Assembly (NCBI GenBank): GCA_902464565.1
Contig: CABQJV010000002.1
Location: 1-64,000 of the forward strand
Length of the DNA stretch: 64,000 nt
Reading direction: 5' to 3'
DNA from: an uncultured Collinsella sp.
GTDB taxonomy: Bacteria > Actinomycetota > Coriobacteriia > Coriobacteriales > Coriobacteriaceae
In this document: positions 8,830 to 17,521 of the stretch, in pieces
Position numbering within the stretch: position 1 is the stretch's first letter
Layout of the letters: every line of letters starts with the position of its first letter
Notes under the pieces: generated by a model
Databases searched by the model: none
What the model was told of the DNA's origin: nothing
Seen by the model: only the letters and a program-made list of their open reading frames with translations
Made by a program: the position numbers and the translations under genes

Positions 8830-10143
8830 ATGCAGGCACAGAAGGCGGAGGGAACCCGCGACCTTATCGGCGCCGAGATGCGCGCCTGGCAAAAGATGCA
8901 GCAGATTGCGGCCGGCGTGTTCGAGCCGTTTGGTTTTAAACCCATCGAGACGCCCGCGATCGAGCAGGTTGACGTGTTTGTCCACGGTATCGGCCAGTCG
9001 ACCGACGTCGTGCGCAAGGAAATGTTCCGCGTGTTCAGCGGTACCAACCTGGAGCGCGTCTTTACCGAGGGCACCGACACCAAACTCAAGCCCAAGCAGC
9101 GCCTGGCACTTCGCCCCGAGGGCACGGCCGGCGTGGTGCGCGCCGTCGTCGAGAACAATCTGGTGCCCCAGGGCTCCACGCCGTTTAAGGCTTACTACGC
9201 CGAGGCCATGTTCCGCGGCGAGCGTCCCCAGAAGGGCCGCCTGCGCCAGTTCCACCAGGTGGGCATCGAGTGGCTCGGCGCTCCCGATCCGGCGGCAGAC
9301 GCCGAGTGCATCATCATGCTCATGGAGTTCTACAAGCGCCTGGGCTTCGATCTTTCCAAGCTTCGTCTGCTCATCAACTCGATGGGTGACGCCCAGTGCC
9401 GTCCGGCTTACCGCGAGCAGGTCAAGCAGTTCATCCTCGATCACGCAGACGAGATGTGCGACGAGTGCCGCGAGCGCGCCGAGCTCAACCCGCTGCGTGC
9501 CTTCGACTGCAAGAACGACCATTGCCGCGAGATCATGGCCGACGCGCCGCTGATGGGTGACAACCTGTGCGACGAGTGCCGCGAGCACTACGAGCAGGTC
9601 AAGCGCTATCTGGATGTCGCCGGTATCGAGTATGTCGAGGATCCCACCTTGGTGCGCGGCCTGGACTACTACACCCGTACTGTCTTTGAGGTCGAGGCCC
9701 CTGGCGCCGGCGTCGGCTCCATCGGCGGCGGTGGCCGCTACGATGGCCTGGTCGAGCTCGAGGGTGGCAAGCCCACGGCAGGCGTCGGCTTCGCTGTCGG
9801 TTTTGAGCGCGCCCTGCTGGCCCTGCAGGCCTTTGGCAGCGATTTGGGTGCCGATGAGGCCCCGTGCGTCTACGTCGCCAACGCCGGCAAGGAGCTGCGC
9901 CAGAACGTCTTTGCCATTACGCAGGAGCTTCGCGCCGCAGGCATCGTGACCGAGGCCGACTATCAGGGCCGTTCGCTCAAGGCCCAGTTTAAGCAGGCCG
10001 ATAAGGTAGGCGCCAAGCTCATCTTGGTCCTGGGTGGCGACGAACTTGCCGCCGGCAAGGTCAAGGTGCGCGACATGGAGAGCCACGAAGAGGTCCTTGC
10101 CGATCTGGCCAACGTCGTCGAGGCGGTTCGCGAGCGCCTGTAG
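8830..10143 (+). CDS. hisS: Histidyl-tRNA synthetase
   Basis: Class II synthetase (437 aa) charging tRNA-His in the cytoplasm. Seen in order: N-terminal EGTRDLIGAEM; motif 2 (MFRGERPQKGRLRQFHQ); the HisRS-specific signature LVRGLDYYTRTVFE; the glycine-rich GGGGRYDGL; motif 3 with GVGFAVGFERALLA; and a C-terminal anticodon-binding domain (about residues 335-435). Length is normal for bacterial HisRS. ATG 8830 is chosen over TTG 8824, with an AAAGG ribosome site upstream. A Cys-rich insert (CDECRERAELNP and CDECREHYEQ) resembles that of other actinobacterial and Gram-positive HisRS. Confidence 0.97.
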   Translation: MQAQKAEGTRDLIGAEMRAWQKMQQIAAGVFEPFGFKPIETPAIEQVDVFVHGIGQSTDVVRKEMFRVFSGTNLERVFTEGTDTKLKPKQRLALRPEGTAGVVRAVVENNLVPQGSTPFKAYYAEAMFRGERPQKGRLRQFHQVGIEWLGAPDPAADAECIIMLMEFYKRLGFDLSKLRLLINSMGDAQCRPAYREQVKQFILDHADEMCDECRERAELNPLRAFDCKNDHCREIMADAPLMGDNLCDECREHYEQVKRYLDVAGIEYVEDPTLVRGLDYYTRTVFEVEAPGAGVGSIGGGGRYDGLVELEGGKPTAGVGFAVGFERALLALQAFGSDLGADEAPCVYVANAGKELRQNVFAITQELRAAGIVTEADYQGRSLKAQFKQADKVGAKLILVLGGDELAAGKVKVRDMESHEEVLADLANVVEAVRERL

Positions 10144-10200
10144 TGCATCTTTTTGAGCTGCGGGCCCGCTAACATGTCCCGCTTGCGCCGAGCGATTGTT

Positions 10201-10237
10201 ACGGGGGTGTTTCGCATTTATGCGGAATGCCCCCGTT
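10201..10237 (+). terminator. Hairpin after hisS
   Basis: ACGGGGGTGTTTCGCAT pairs with ATGCGGAATGCCCCCGT (with G-U pairs) around TTA, then GTTTGTGT. It contains the decamer TGCGGAATGC that recurs in two other hairpins of this window. Confidence 0.6.
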
Positions 10238-10400
10238 TGTGTATGCCGTCCACCGAGAAATACGACCATTTAGAGCAAAAACCCTTGCAATGCAGAAAAT
10301 ACTTTTGTGTGGTAAAGCGCAATCAGTGTCGAAAGTATTTCTCAAGCGCCTATAATGAATACCGCATGTTACGTGCATAGAAGGAGGAATGGGAGGAAAC

Positions 10401-13214
10401 GTGGCTGAGAACCTAAGCAACCAGTCTGTACCCGAAGCCGCGGCGCGCGTCGCTGCCGTGGTCAACCGCCTCGTTAACCGAATCGGCTCGAATGCCGAGT
10501 CCAGGGAGCGTCTCGCCGAGATCGAGATCCCCGAGGAGCTGCGCGACAATCTGGCGTTGTTCCTGCGCCTGGAGCGTCGTGTGCTTAGCGAGTATGATCC
10601 TGAGATCGCGGACCTGTTCGACAAGATCCTGTCGGCCGAGATTGTGGCCAATGCCGGCAACCCCGGTACCCGCGCTGCCGACGAGGCCGTCGACGAGCAG
10701 GGCGTGCCCACCGCCGACGAGCCCACTGCCGTGGCATTTCGTGAGGTCGTCGATCTGATCGACAGCCTGCCGCTCGATAAGCAGCAGGTCATCGTTCGCG
10801 CCTTTACGAGTTTCTTCCACCTGGCAAACCTGTCGGAGGAGAACTACCGTGTGGCGCAGCTGCGCGAGCGCGAGGCCGGTGCGTCGACCGATACCGAGGT
10901 CGATCCCGCCAACGAGCTCACCGTCGCCTATCACCAGCTGGTAGACGAGATGGGTGTCGAGGGCGCCAACGAGCTGCTCGACAAGCTCGAGTTCCACCCT
11001 GTCTTTACCGCACATCCCACCGAGGCCCGTCGTAAGGCCGTCGAGGGCAAGATCCGCCGTATCTCCAACCTGCTGGAGGAGCGTCCGCGTCTGGGCGGCT
11101 CCGACCTGGTGGAGAACGAGCGCCATATGCTGCAGGAGATCGACGCCCTGGTGCGTACGAGCCCCATCGCGCTCAAGAAGCCCACGCCGGTCGAGGAAGC
11201 CGATACCATTATCGACATCTTCGATAACACGCTGTTCGACGTCATCCCCGTTATCTATCGTCGTTTTGACGACTGGGTGCTGGGCGACAAGGCCGGCACC
11301 GTGCCGCCGCTGTGCCCGGCGTTCTTCCATCCCGGCAGCTGGATCGGTTCCGACCGCGACGGTAACCCCAACGTCACCGCCAAGGTGAGCCGCGAGGTCG
11401 CCGCCAAGTACTTCACTCACATGGTGCTCAAGCTCGAGGACAAGTGCCGCCGCATCGGCCGCAACCTCACGCTCGAGGCCACCTACAGCAAGCCTTCTGC
11501 CGAGCTCATTAACCTGTGGAACCATCAGGTCGAGATGAGCCCTCGTTACACGGCCCGCGCCGAGCTGATCTCCGAGCACGAGCCGCATCGCGCCGTCATG
11601 CTCGTCATGGCCGACCGCCTGAACGCCACCGTACGCCGTATCACCGACACCATGTACCACAGCGCCGATGAGTTCCTGGAGGACCTGCGCGTCGTCCAGC
11701 GTTCGCTGGCCGCCTGCGGTGCCGTCCGTGCTGCCTACGGCCCGGTCCAGACCATCATCTGGCAGGTCGAGTCCTTCGGCTTCCACATGGTCGAGATGGA
11801 GTTCCGTCAGCACTCCGTGGTGCACGCCCGCGCCCTTAAGGATATCCACGAGAACGGTATCCATGGCGACCTGCAGCCCATGACGCGCGAGGTCATCGAT
11901 ACCTTCCGCGCTATCGGCTCCATCCAAAAGCGCTACGGCAAGAAGATGGCGCACCGCTACATCATCTCGTTTACCAAGAGCGCTCAGCATGTGGCCGACG
12001 TCTTTGAGCTGGCGCACCTGTCCTTTGCACACGAGGAGGATGTCCCCGAGCTCGACGTGATCCCGTTGTTCGAGCAGCTCGAGGACCTCGAGGGCTGCGT
12101 CGACGTGCTCGATCAGATGCTTACGCTGCCCGTGGTGCAAAAGCGCCTTGCCCAGACCAACCGCCGCATGGAGGTCATGCTGGGCTATTCCGACTCTTCC
12201 AAGGATGCCGGTCCTACCACGGCCATGCTCGCGCTGCACTCCGCGCAGGAGCGCATCGCCAAGTGGGCAGAGAAGAACGATATCGACCTGGTGCTCATGC
12301 ACGGTCGCGGCGGTGCCGTGGGCCGTGGCGGCGGCCCGGCCAACAAGGCCGTGCTGGCGCAGCCCAAGGGTTCGGTCAACTGCTTCTTTAAGCTTACCGA
12401 GCAGGGCGAAGTCATCTTTGCCCGTTACGGCAACCGCACGCTGGCTCAGCGCCATGTTGAGTCCGTTGCCGCCGCAACGCTTTTGCAGTCGGCCCCGAGT
12501 GTCGAGAAGACCAACACCGAGACCACGCAGAAGTTCTGGGATATGGCCGAGAAGCTCAACACTGCAAGCCACGAACGCTATCTGGACCTGCTGAACACCG
12601 AGGACTTTACACCGTGGTTCTCGACCGTGACGCCGCTGACCGAGGTCGGTCTGCTGCCGATCGGCTCGCGTCCCGCCAAGCGCGGTCTGGGCGCCAAGTC
12701 GCTCGATGACCTGCGTACCATCCCGTGGATCTTCAGCTGGAGCCAGGCGCGCATTAACCTGGCCGCTTGGTACGGTCTGGGCACCGCCTGCGAGCAGCTT
12801 GGCGATCTTGACCAGCTCAAGGCTGCCTACCAGGAGTGGCCGTTCTTCCGCACCTTTATCGACAACATCGAGATGTCGATTGCTAAGACCGATCAGCGCA
12901 TCGCCAAGATGTATCTGCATCTGGGCGACCGCGATGATCTGTCCAAGAAGGTCTTTACCGAGATGCAGCTCACCCGTAAGTGGGTCCTTGCCATCGTCGG
13001 TGATGAGTGGCCGCTGCAGCGTCGTCGCGTGCTCGGCTGCGCCGTTCGCGTGCGTAACCCCTACGTCGACGCTCTGTCCATCGCCCAGGTCCGCGCCCTT
13101 CGCGAGGTGCGCATGAATCAGGACGAGATGGCCGAGGAGAAGAAGGCCGAGTACATGAGCCTGATTCTTTCGACTGTGACCGGCGTCTCGGCAGGATTGC
13201 AGAACACGGGGTAA
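10401..13214 (+). CDS. ppc: Phosphoenolpyruvate carboxylase
   Basis: Carboxylates PEP to oxaloacetate (anaplerosis). The 937-aa protein shows the catalytic His motif FTAHPTEARRK (about residue 202), GSDRDGNPNVTA (about 315), VMLGYSDSSKDAG (about 591), the glycine-rich loop HGRGGAVGRGGGP (about 633), PWIFSWSQARI, and the C-terminal TGVSAGLQNTG ending. Two starts are possible: ATG 10389 abuts the AAGGAGG, whereas GTG 10401 is well spaced from a second GGAGG, so GTG is preferred. An acidic insert of about 40 residues (near residues 85-115) is a lineage feature. It stands alone between hairpins. Confidence 0.97.
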   Translation: MAENLSNQSVPEAAARVAAVVNRLVNRIGSNAESRERLAEIEIPEELRDNLALFLRLERRVLSEYDPEIADLFDKILSAEIVANAGNPGTRAADEAVDEQGVPTADEPTAVAFREVVDLIDSLPLDKQQVIVRAFTSFFHLANLSEENYRVAQLREREAGASTDTEVDPANELTVAYHQLVDEMGVEGANELLDKLEFHPVFTAHPTEARRKAVEGKIRRISNLLEERPRLGGSDLVENERHMLQEIDALVRTSPIALKKPTPVEEADTIIDIFDNTLFDVIPVIYRRFDDWVLGDKAGTVPPLCPAFFHPGSWIGSDRDGNPNVTAKVSREVAAKYFTHMVLKLEDKCRRIGRNLTLEATYSKPSAELINLWNHQVEMSPRYTARAELISEHEPHRAVMLVMADRLNATVRRITDTMYHSADEFLEDLRVVQRSLAACGAVRAAYGPVQTIIWQVESFGFHMVEMEFRQHSVVHARALKDIHENGIHGDLQPMTREVIDTFRAIGSIQKRYGKKMAHRYIISFTKSAQHVADVFELAHLSFAHEEDVPELDVIPLFEQLEDLEGCVDVLDQMLTLPVVQKRLAQTNRRMEVMLGYSDSSKDAGPTTAMLALHSAQERIAKWAEKNDIDLVLMHGRGGAVGRGGGPANKAVLAQPKGSVNCFFKLTEQGEVIFARYGNRTLAQRHVESVAAATLLQSAPSVEKTNTETTQKFWDMAEKLNTASHERYLDLLNTEDFTPWFSTVTPLTEVGLLPIGSRPAKRGLGAKSLDDLRTIPWIFSWSQARINLAAWYGLGTACEQLGDLDQLKAAYQEWPFFRTFIDNIEMSIAKTDQRIAKMYLHLGDRDDLSKKVFTEMQLTRKWVLAIVGDEWPLQRRRVLGCAVRVRNPYVDALSIAQVRALREVRMNQDEMAEEKKAEYMSLILSTVTGVSAGLQNTG

Positions 13215-13237
13215 TCGATAGCCCTGTGGCTCTCACC

Positions 13238-13364
13238 GGGACCCGATGGGTTTCCCTCTGAATGCGTCCTCGCACTTGAAGCCCCCTTATCCTGCTCCTT
13301 CGGAGCTGTGGATAGGGGGGCTTCGTGCTGCGGAATGCATTCAGAGGGAAACCCGTCGGGTCCC
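13238..13364. repeat. Nested 127-bp palindrome after ppc
   Basis: Outer arms of 28 bases (13238-13265 and 13337-13364) are complementary except for one G-U position. Inside lies a second stem (GAAGCCCCC with GGGGGCTTC) and a terminal hairpin GCTCCTTCGGAGC. The asymmetric internal loop carries GTCCTC on the left and TGCGGAAT on the right, as in the 15765-15879 element. No T-tract follows. Confidence 0.75.
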
Positions 13365-13523
13365 TTCGTCCTCGGTCTTCAGGGATTGGGGCTGAGGAGA
13401 ATAATGGTGCGCTTCGCGCGTTTTGGATGGGGTTTGTCCCGGCGGCGCGTTTGGCGCTTCGCGCCTCGCGTCTTATCAATCGGGATTGAGATGCATTTGG
13501 CGCTTCTCGCCTTACGACTGTAG
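13365..13523. other. Non-coding stretch between ppc palindrome and terminator
   Basis: No supported gene. It contains degenerate repeats of TTTGGCGCTTCGCGCC-like sequence (three loose copies), which look like low-complexity intergenic repeats. Confidence 0.3.
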
Positions 13524-13557
13524 CGGCCGCGGTCCCGTTTGGGGTCGCGGCCGTTTT
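13524..13557 (+). terminator. Terminator upstream of larA
   Basis: CGGCCGCGGTCCC and GGGGTCGCGGCCG arms with a GTTT loop, then TTTTGTTG. Confidence 0.75.
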
Positions 13558-13679
13558 GTTGTGGGTCAAATATGAACGTTGTGTTAATGAGTCGGTGGAC
13601 GGTGGTGTTTTTCGGTGAGCGGCGTATCCTTCCAACGGTTTATCTAGTGTGTCAGTTGAAAGGAAGAGGGCGCTCGTCA

Positions 13680-14957
13680 TTGTTTGAATGTGAACTGCCG
13701 TTTGACCACAAGACGTTGCATCTGGAGCTCGAGGATAAGAACTTCGCGGGCGTGATGGAAGGTCATCAAAACGAGTTTAAGACTACAAAATCGCAGGAAG
13801 AGCTGGTAGAGGAGTCGCTTGCCAATCCTTATGACTCGCCTTCGCTCGAGGAGCTTTGTGCTGGCAAGAAGGATATCGTCATTATTAGCTCCGATCATAC
13901 GCGTCCCGTTCCCTCGCGTGTGACGATGCCTATTCTGCTGCATCACATCCATTCTGCTGCGCCCGAGGCTCGCGTGCGTATTCTGGTTGCTACGGGTATG
14001 CATCGTCCGTCGACGCACGAGGAGCTCGTCAACAAGTACGGCGAGGAGATCGTTGCCAACGAGGAAATCGTTATGCACGTCGCGACCGATGACAGCATGA
14101 TGAAAAAGATCGGCACCCTGCCTTCTGGCGGCGAGTGCATCATCAACAAGATTGCTGCCGATTGCGATCTGCTGCTTGCCGAGGGCTTTATTGAGCCGCA
14201 CTTCTTTGCCGGTTTCTCTGGTAGCCGCAAGTCCGTCCTGCCTGGTATCGCCAGCTACAAGACCATCATGTACAACCACAACGGTCAGTTTGTGAACGAT
14301 TCCCATTCGCGTGCCGGCAACCTGTGCCACAACCACGTGAGCGAGGACATGTTTGCCGCTGCCGAGATGGCTCACCTTGCCTTTGTGCTCAACGTGGTGC
14401 TCAACGGCAAGCACGAGGTCATCGGCTCCTTTGCCGGCGACATCCACAAGGCGCACGAGGCTGGCTGCGAGTTTGTGAAGAGCCTTGCCGGCGTTGAGCC
14501 CGTCGAGTGCGAGATTGCCATTACCACCAACGGCGGCTACCCGCTCGACCAGAACATCTATCAGGCCGTGAAGGGCATGTGCTCTGCAGAGGCCACACTT
14601 CCCGAGGGCGGCGTGATCATCGATGTCGCCGGTTGTGCCGACGGTCACGGTGGCGAGGGCTTCTATCACAACATCGCCGACAATGATCCGGCAGAGTTTG
14701 AGCGCGCCTGCATCGACCGTCCTAAGGACGAGACCCTGCCCGACCAGTGGACGAGCCAGATCTTTGCCCGCATCCTGGCGCATCACCCTGTGATCATGGT
14801 TACCGACCTGTGCGATCACCAGATGATCAAGGATATGCACATGACGCCGGTTAACACCCTCGATGAGGCGCTCAAGCTCGCCTTTGAGATGAAGGGTGCC
14901 GATGCCAAGGTGGCCGTCATTCCCGATGGCCTGGGCGTTGTCGTCGCTCAGCACTAG
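13680..14957 (+). CDS. larA: Nickel-pincer lactate racemase LarA
   Basis: Interconverts L- and D-lactate (or a similar 2-hydroxy acid) with the nickel-pincer nucleotide cofactor. Starting at TTG 13680 gives 425 aa, and key residues then carry the numbers known from Lactobacillus plantarum LarA: Asp72 and Arg75 in SDHTRPVP, His108 in GMHRPS, His174 in PHFFAGF, Lys184 (cofactor attachment) in GSRKS, and His200 (nickel ligand) in YNHNGQ. This agreement supports the TTG start, which also has AGGAAGAGGG upstream. It is followed 49 bases later by a LarD-like channel gene, and the maturation genes larB-larC lie convergently downstream. The LarA superfamily includes racemases of other hydroxy acids, so lactate is likely but not proven. 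Confidence 0.93.
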   Translation: MFECELPFDHKTLHLELEDKNFAGVMEGHQNEFKTTKSQEELVEESLANPYDSPSLEELCAGKKDIVIISSDHTRPVPSRVTMPILLHHIHSAAPEARVRILVATGMHRPSTHEELVNKYGEEIVANEEIVMHVATDDSMMKKIGTLPSGGECIINKIAADCDLLLAEGFIEPHFFAGFSGSRKSVLPGIASYKTIMYNHNGQFVNDSHSRAGNLCHNHVSEDMFAAAEMAHLAFVLNVVLNGKHEVIGSFAGDIHKAHEAGCEFVKSLAGVEPVECEIAITTNGGYPLDQNIYQAVKGMCSAEATLPEGGVIIDVAGCADGHGGEGFYHNIADNDPAEFERACIDRPKDETLPDQWTSQIFARILAHHPVIMVTDLCDHQMIKDMHMTPVNTLDEALKLAFEMKGADAKVAVIPDGLGVVVAQH

Positions 14958-15006
14958 TACGCGGCCTAAACGAATCGTTTATAACCGACAAGAAAGATAA
15001 GGTTTT

Positions 15007-15738
15007 ATGCTTACCAAACTCCTCTGCGAATTCGGCGCAACGGCCCTCATGATCATCTTTGGCGTGGGCGTGCACTGCGATACCGTGCTCAAGGGCACCA
15101 AGTATCAGGGCTCTGGTCATATGTTTGCCATCACCACTTGGTCTTTTGGCATCTCGGTTGCTCTGTTTATCTTTGGCGGCGCCGTGTGCATGAACCCCGC
15201 CATGGTGCTTGCCCAGTGCATCGTCGGCCTGGTGCCGTGGAGCAGCTGCATCCCCTTCATGATTGCCGATATGCTCGGCGGCTTTGCGGGTGCCGTGATC
15301 GCGTGGCTTATGTATGCCGATGAGTTCAAGGCTTCCGATGGTGTCGTCGATCCCATTGCCCAGCGCAATATCTTCTCGACTAACCCCACCACCGAGGGTA
15401 CGAACTATGCCCGCAACTTCTTCTGCGAGGCTATCTGCACTTTTGTGTTCATCAGCGCCATCCTTGCTGCTGCTAACCGTGCTGGCGAGAACGTCCTGAT
15501 GCTCGCCATCTGCGTCGGTCTGATCGTTTGGGCTGTTGGCATGGGCATGGGCGGCATTACTGGCTTCGCCATGAACCAGGCCCGTGACCTTGGTCCTCGC
15601 ATGGCCTATCAGGTGCTGCCGATCAAGAACAAGGCTGACAACAACTGGAAGTATGGCCTGCTTGTTCCTGGCATCGCGCCGTTTGTCGGTGCTGCTCTGG
15701 CCGCGCTGTTTGTGCATGGTTTCTTGGGCATGTTCTAG
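15007..15738 (+). CDS. larD: LarD-like MIP-family lactate channel
   Basis: Aquaglyceroporin-family membrane channel (243 aa, six helices plus two half-helices). The first signature box is intact (NPA at residues 63-65, in CMNPAMVLAQ). The second is changed to NQA (residues 190-192, in GFAMNQARDLGPRM), where glycerol facilitators have NPARD. Its position directly behind larA matches the lactic-acid channel LarD/GlpF1 of lactobacilli, so lactate permeation is inferred. A GAAAGATAAGG-type leader gives only a moderate ribosome site. Confidence 0.82.
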   Translation: MLTKLLCEFGATALMIIFGVGVHCDTVLKGTKYQGSGHMFAITTWSFGISVALFIFGGAVCMNPAMVLAQCIVGLVPWSSCIPFMIADMLGGFAGAVIAWLMYADEFKASDGVVDPIAQRNIFSTNPTTEGTNYARNFFCEAICTFVFISAILAAANRAGENVLMLAICVGLIVWAVGMGMGGITGFAMNQARDLGPRMAYQVLPIKNKADNNWKYGLLVPGIAPFVGAALAALFVHGFLGMF

Positions 15739-15764
15739 TCTGAGGCTACATAGTTGTCCGCTGG

Positions 15765-15879
15765 CCGCATGGGGTAACTTCCCAGCGCGTCCTCGGACAT
15801 GCAAAAAGGCTCGCTGCGCACTTCGTGCGGCGAGCCTTTTTGCGTCCTGCGGAATGCGCTGGGAAGTTACCCCATGCGG
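15765..15879 (+). terminator. Nested palindrome with inner terminator after larD
   Basis: Perfect 24-base outer arms (15765-15788 and 15856-15879) enclose an inner stem (GCAAAAAGGCTCGC with GCGAGCCTTTTTGC) that is terminator-like. The internal loop carries GTCCTCGGACAT on the left and GTCCTGCGGAAT on the right, related to the element after ppc. The remaining 15880-16057 has no supported gene and ends at the stop of the convergent tetR gene. Confidence 0.75.
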
Positions 15880-16057
15880 ACAGCTGCGGGATCTTTGTTG
15901 CGTTCGTACAAGCAACCCAATATATATCTGAATTTGGATGGGAGGGGCTTGTTGCTGGTAGGGGCGTTGGGCTTCTGTCGACATTTTGGGATGGATTGTG
16001 CTTTGGGTTGGGGCGGCGCTTTGAGATGAGGTCGGAACTTTGGGATGAGGGGTTTAC

Positions 16058-16597
16058 TCAGTTGAAGAGAGGCTTAATGGCTGATAGGTAGTCTTTGGCT
16101 ACGTCGGCTTTGGCTGCTTGGAAGTTGTGCCAGGCCCACCATTGGACCATTCCTACGAAGCTTGAGGCTATGTGGTGTAGAAGGAAGCTTCGGTCCATGG
16201 TGGCGGCGGGGCCGTTTGGGTCGGTAGGGACGGTTTCGGCTGCTCGTGACATGATGGTCTTGCGGAGGCAGTCGGCGAAGACGCGTGAGCCGGCACCGGC
16301 TACGAGGGCTCGTACGCCCTGACGGCGTTCCCAGAGGTTGTTGAGGATATGCTCGACTTGCACGAGTGGGTCGTCGAGCGGCGTACCATCGTCGTCGAGG
16401 GCGTGGGCACAGATGTCGCTCACGAGCTCGGACAGTAGGTCGTCTTTGCTCTTAAAGAGGCCGTAGAATGTCGCGCGGCCTACGTGGGCGCGAGCGATGA
16501 TGTCGCCGACAGTGATCTTGCCGTAGTCCTCCTCGCGAAGGAGCTCGGAAAACGCCGTGACAATAGCGGCGCGGCTTTTTTCTTTGCGGGCATCCAT
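16058..16597 (-). CDS. TetR-family regulator of the lar locus
   Basis: DNA-binding repressor-type protein (179 aa). The N-terminal helix-turn-helix is ITVGDIIARAHVGRATFYGL followed by FKSKDDLLSELV, a typical TetR_N domain (residues 8-55). The C-terminal ligand domain ends in WWAWHNFQAAKADVAKDYLS. Its ATG (16597) lies two bases after the larC stop (TAACCATG), so translation is coupled to larC and it probably regulates the lar genes. Lactobacilli use a Crp-Fnr-type LarR instead; a TetR in this position is different. Confidence 0.85.
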   Translation of the reverse strand: MDARKEKSRAAIVTAFSELLREEDYGKITVGDIIARAHVGRATFYGLFKSKDDLLSELVSDICAHALDDDGTPLDDPLVQVEHILNNLWERRQGVRALVAGAGSRVFADCLRKTIMSRAAETVPTDPNGPAATMDRSFLLHHIASSFVGMVQWWAWHNFQAAKADVAKDYLSAIKPLFN

Positions 16598-16599
16598 GG

Positions 16600-17511
16600 T
16601 TATGCATCCACTTGAACAAGTAGGCAACGGAGCGTGCCGGAGCAACCCTCGTAGGGACGCTTGCCGGCGCCGTAGCCGACGGCTTCGATGCGGTAGCGTG
16701 CCGGCAGGTGCTCGGACGTGCGCAGCGCGGCGACGATGGCGGCGCCCGTGGGCGTCACGAGCTCGCCGGCGACCGGTGCGGGCGTGAGGGCGATATTGCC
16801 CGCCTGGCATAGGTTGACAACGGCGGGGACGGGAATGGGCATGAGGCCGTGGGCGCAGCGGATGGTGCCGTGGCCCTCGGAAAGCGACTCGACAACGATG
16901 CCCTCAATACCCAGGTCATCGAGGCAGATGGCGACAGAGCAGACGTCGACGATGGAGTCGACGGCGCCCACCTCGTGGAACATGACGGTTTCGGGCATTT
17001 TGCCGTGGGCCTTGGCCTCGGCGGCGGCAAGTGCGGTAAAGATGGCGAGCGCACGACGCTTGGCGCCATCGCTTAGCTGTGAGCCGTCGATGATGGCGGT
17101 GACGTCCGCCAAAGAACGGTGGTGATGGTGGTGGGCGTGATGATGGCCCTCGTGGCCATGGCCGTGGGCCTCATGGTCATGCTCATGGCAGTGCTCGTGC
17201 TCGCCATGGTCATGATGGTGGTGCTCGTGCCCATGCGTGTGCTCGGCAGCTGCTTCGTTGCCGTAGAGCCAGGCCATATCGTGATCGTGGTTCTCGAGCT
17301 CCTCTGCTAGCTGAACGTCAAAGTCGCAGGCGTCGATGCCATGCTTGTTTGCACGCGTGACGGCAATCGTAAAGCCGTCGACCGGCAGCGTGGCGAGCTG
17401 TTCGCGCAGGTGCTCCTCGCTGGCGCCCAGGTCGAGCAGGGCCGCGACGGTCATATCGCCGCTGATGCCCGAGGTGCCGTCGATGATAAGCGTGTGCTGA
17501 TGGTTGGACAT
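16600..17511 (-). CDS. larC: LarC, first-domain-only nickel-insertion protein
   Basis: LarC installs nickel into the pincer nucleotide. The 303-aa product begins with the family pattern IIDGTSGISGDMTVAALLDLG and has a His-rich insert (24 of residues 91-132 are His). It then shows FHEVGAVDSIVDVCS and TPTGAAIVAAL, and ends after VGYGAGKRPYEGCSGTLR. Full-length LarC proteins continue at this point into a CTP-binding second domain (LarC2, typically opening near ETNIDD), reached by programmed frameshift in L. plantarum. Here a stop is followed directly by tetR, and no LarC2 coding is visible in any frame. A good ribosome site (AAGGAG) fixes the start. Confidence 0.88.
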   Translation of the reverse strand: MSNHQHTLIIDGTSGISGDMTVAALLDLGASEEHLREQLATLPVDGFTIAVTRANKHGIDACDFDVQLAEELENHDHDMAWLYGNEAAAEHTHGHEHHHHDHGEHEHCHEHDHEAHGHGHEGHHHAHHHHHRSLADVTAIIDGSQLSDGAKRRALAIFTALAAAEAKAHGKMPETVMFHEVGAVDSIVDVCSVAICLDDLGIEGIVVESLSEGHGTIRCAHGLMPIPVPAVVNLCQAGNIALTPAPVAGELVTPTGAAIVAALRTSEHLPARYRIEAVGYGAGKRPYEGCSGTLRCLLVQVDA

Positions 17512-17521
17512 GGAATGCTCC

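Noticed and set aside
10413..12920. 835-residue open frame on the minus strand opposite ppc
   Set aside because: It mirrors the codon structure of ppc, has no recognisable domain or ribosome site, and ppc itself is certain.
13539..13679. N-terminal extension of LarA
   Set aside because: The extra 47 residues lie over a terminator and lack coding character; TTG 13680 reproduces the known residue numbering.
17119..17310. Met/Val-rich hydrophobic small protein on the plus strand
   Set aside because: It is the complement of the His-rich insert of larC; CAT/CAC codons read backwards give ATG/GTG.
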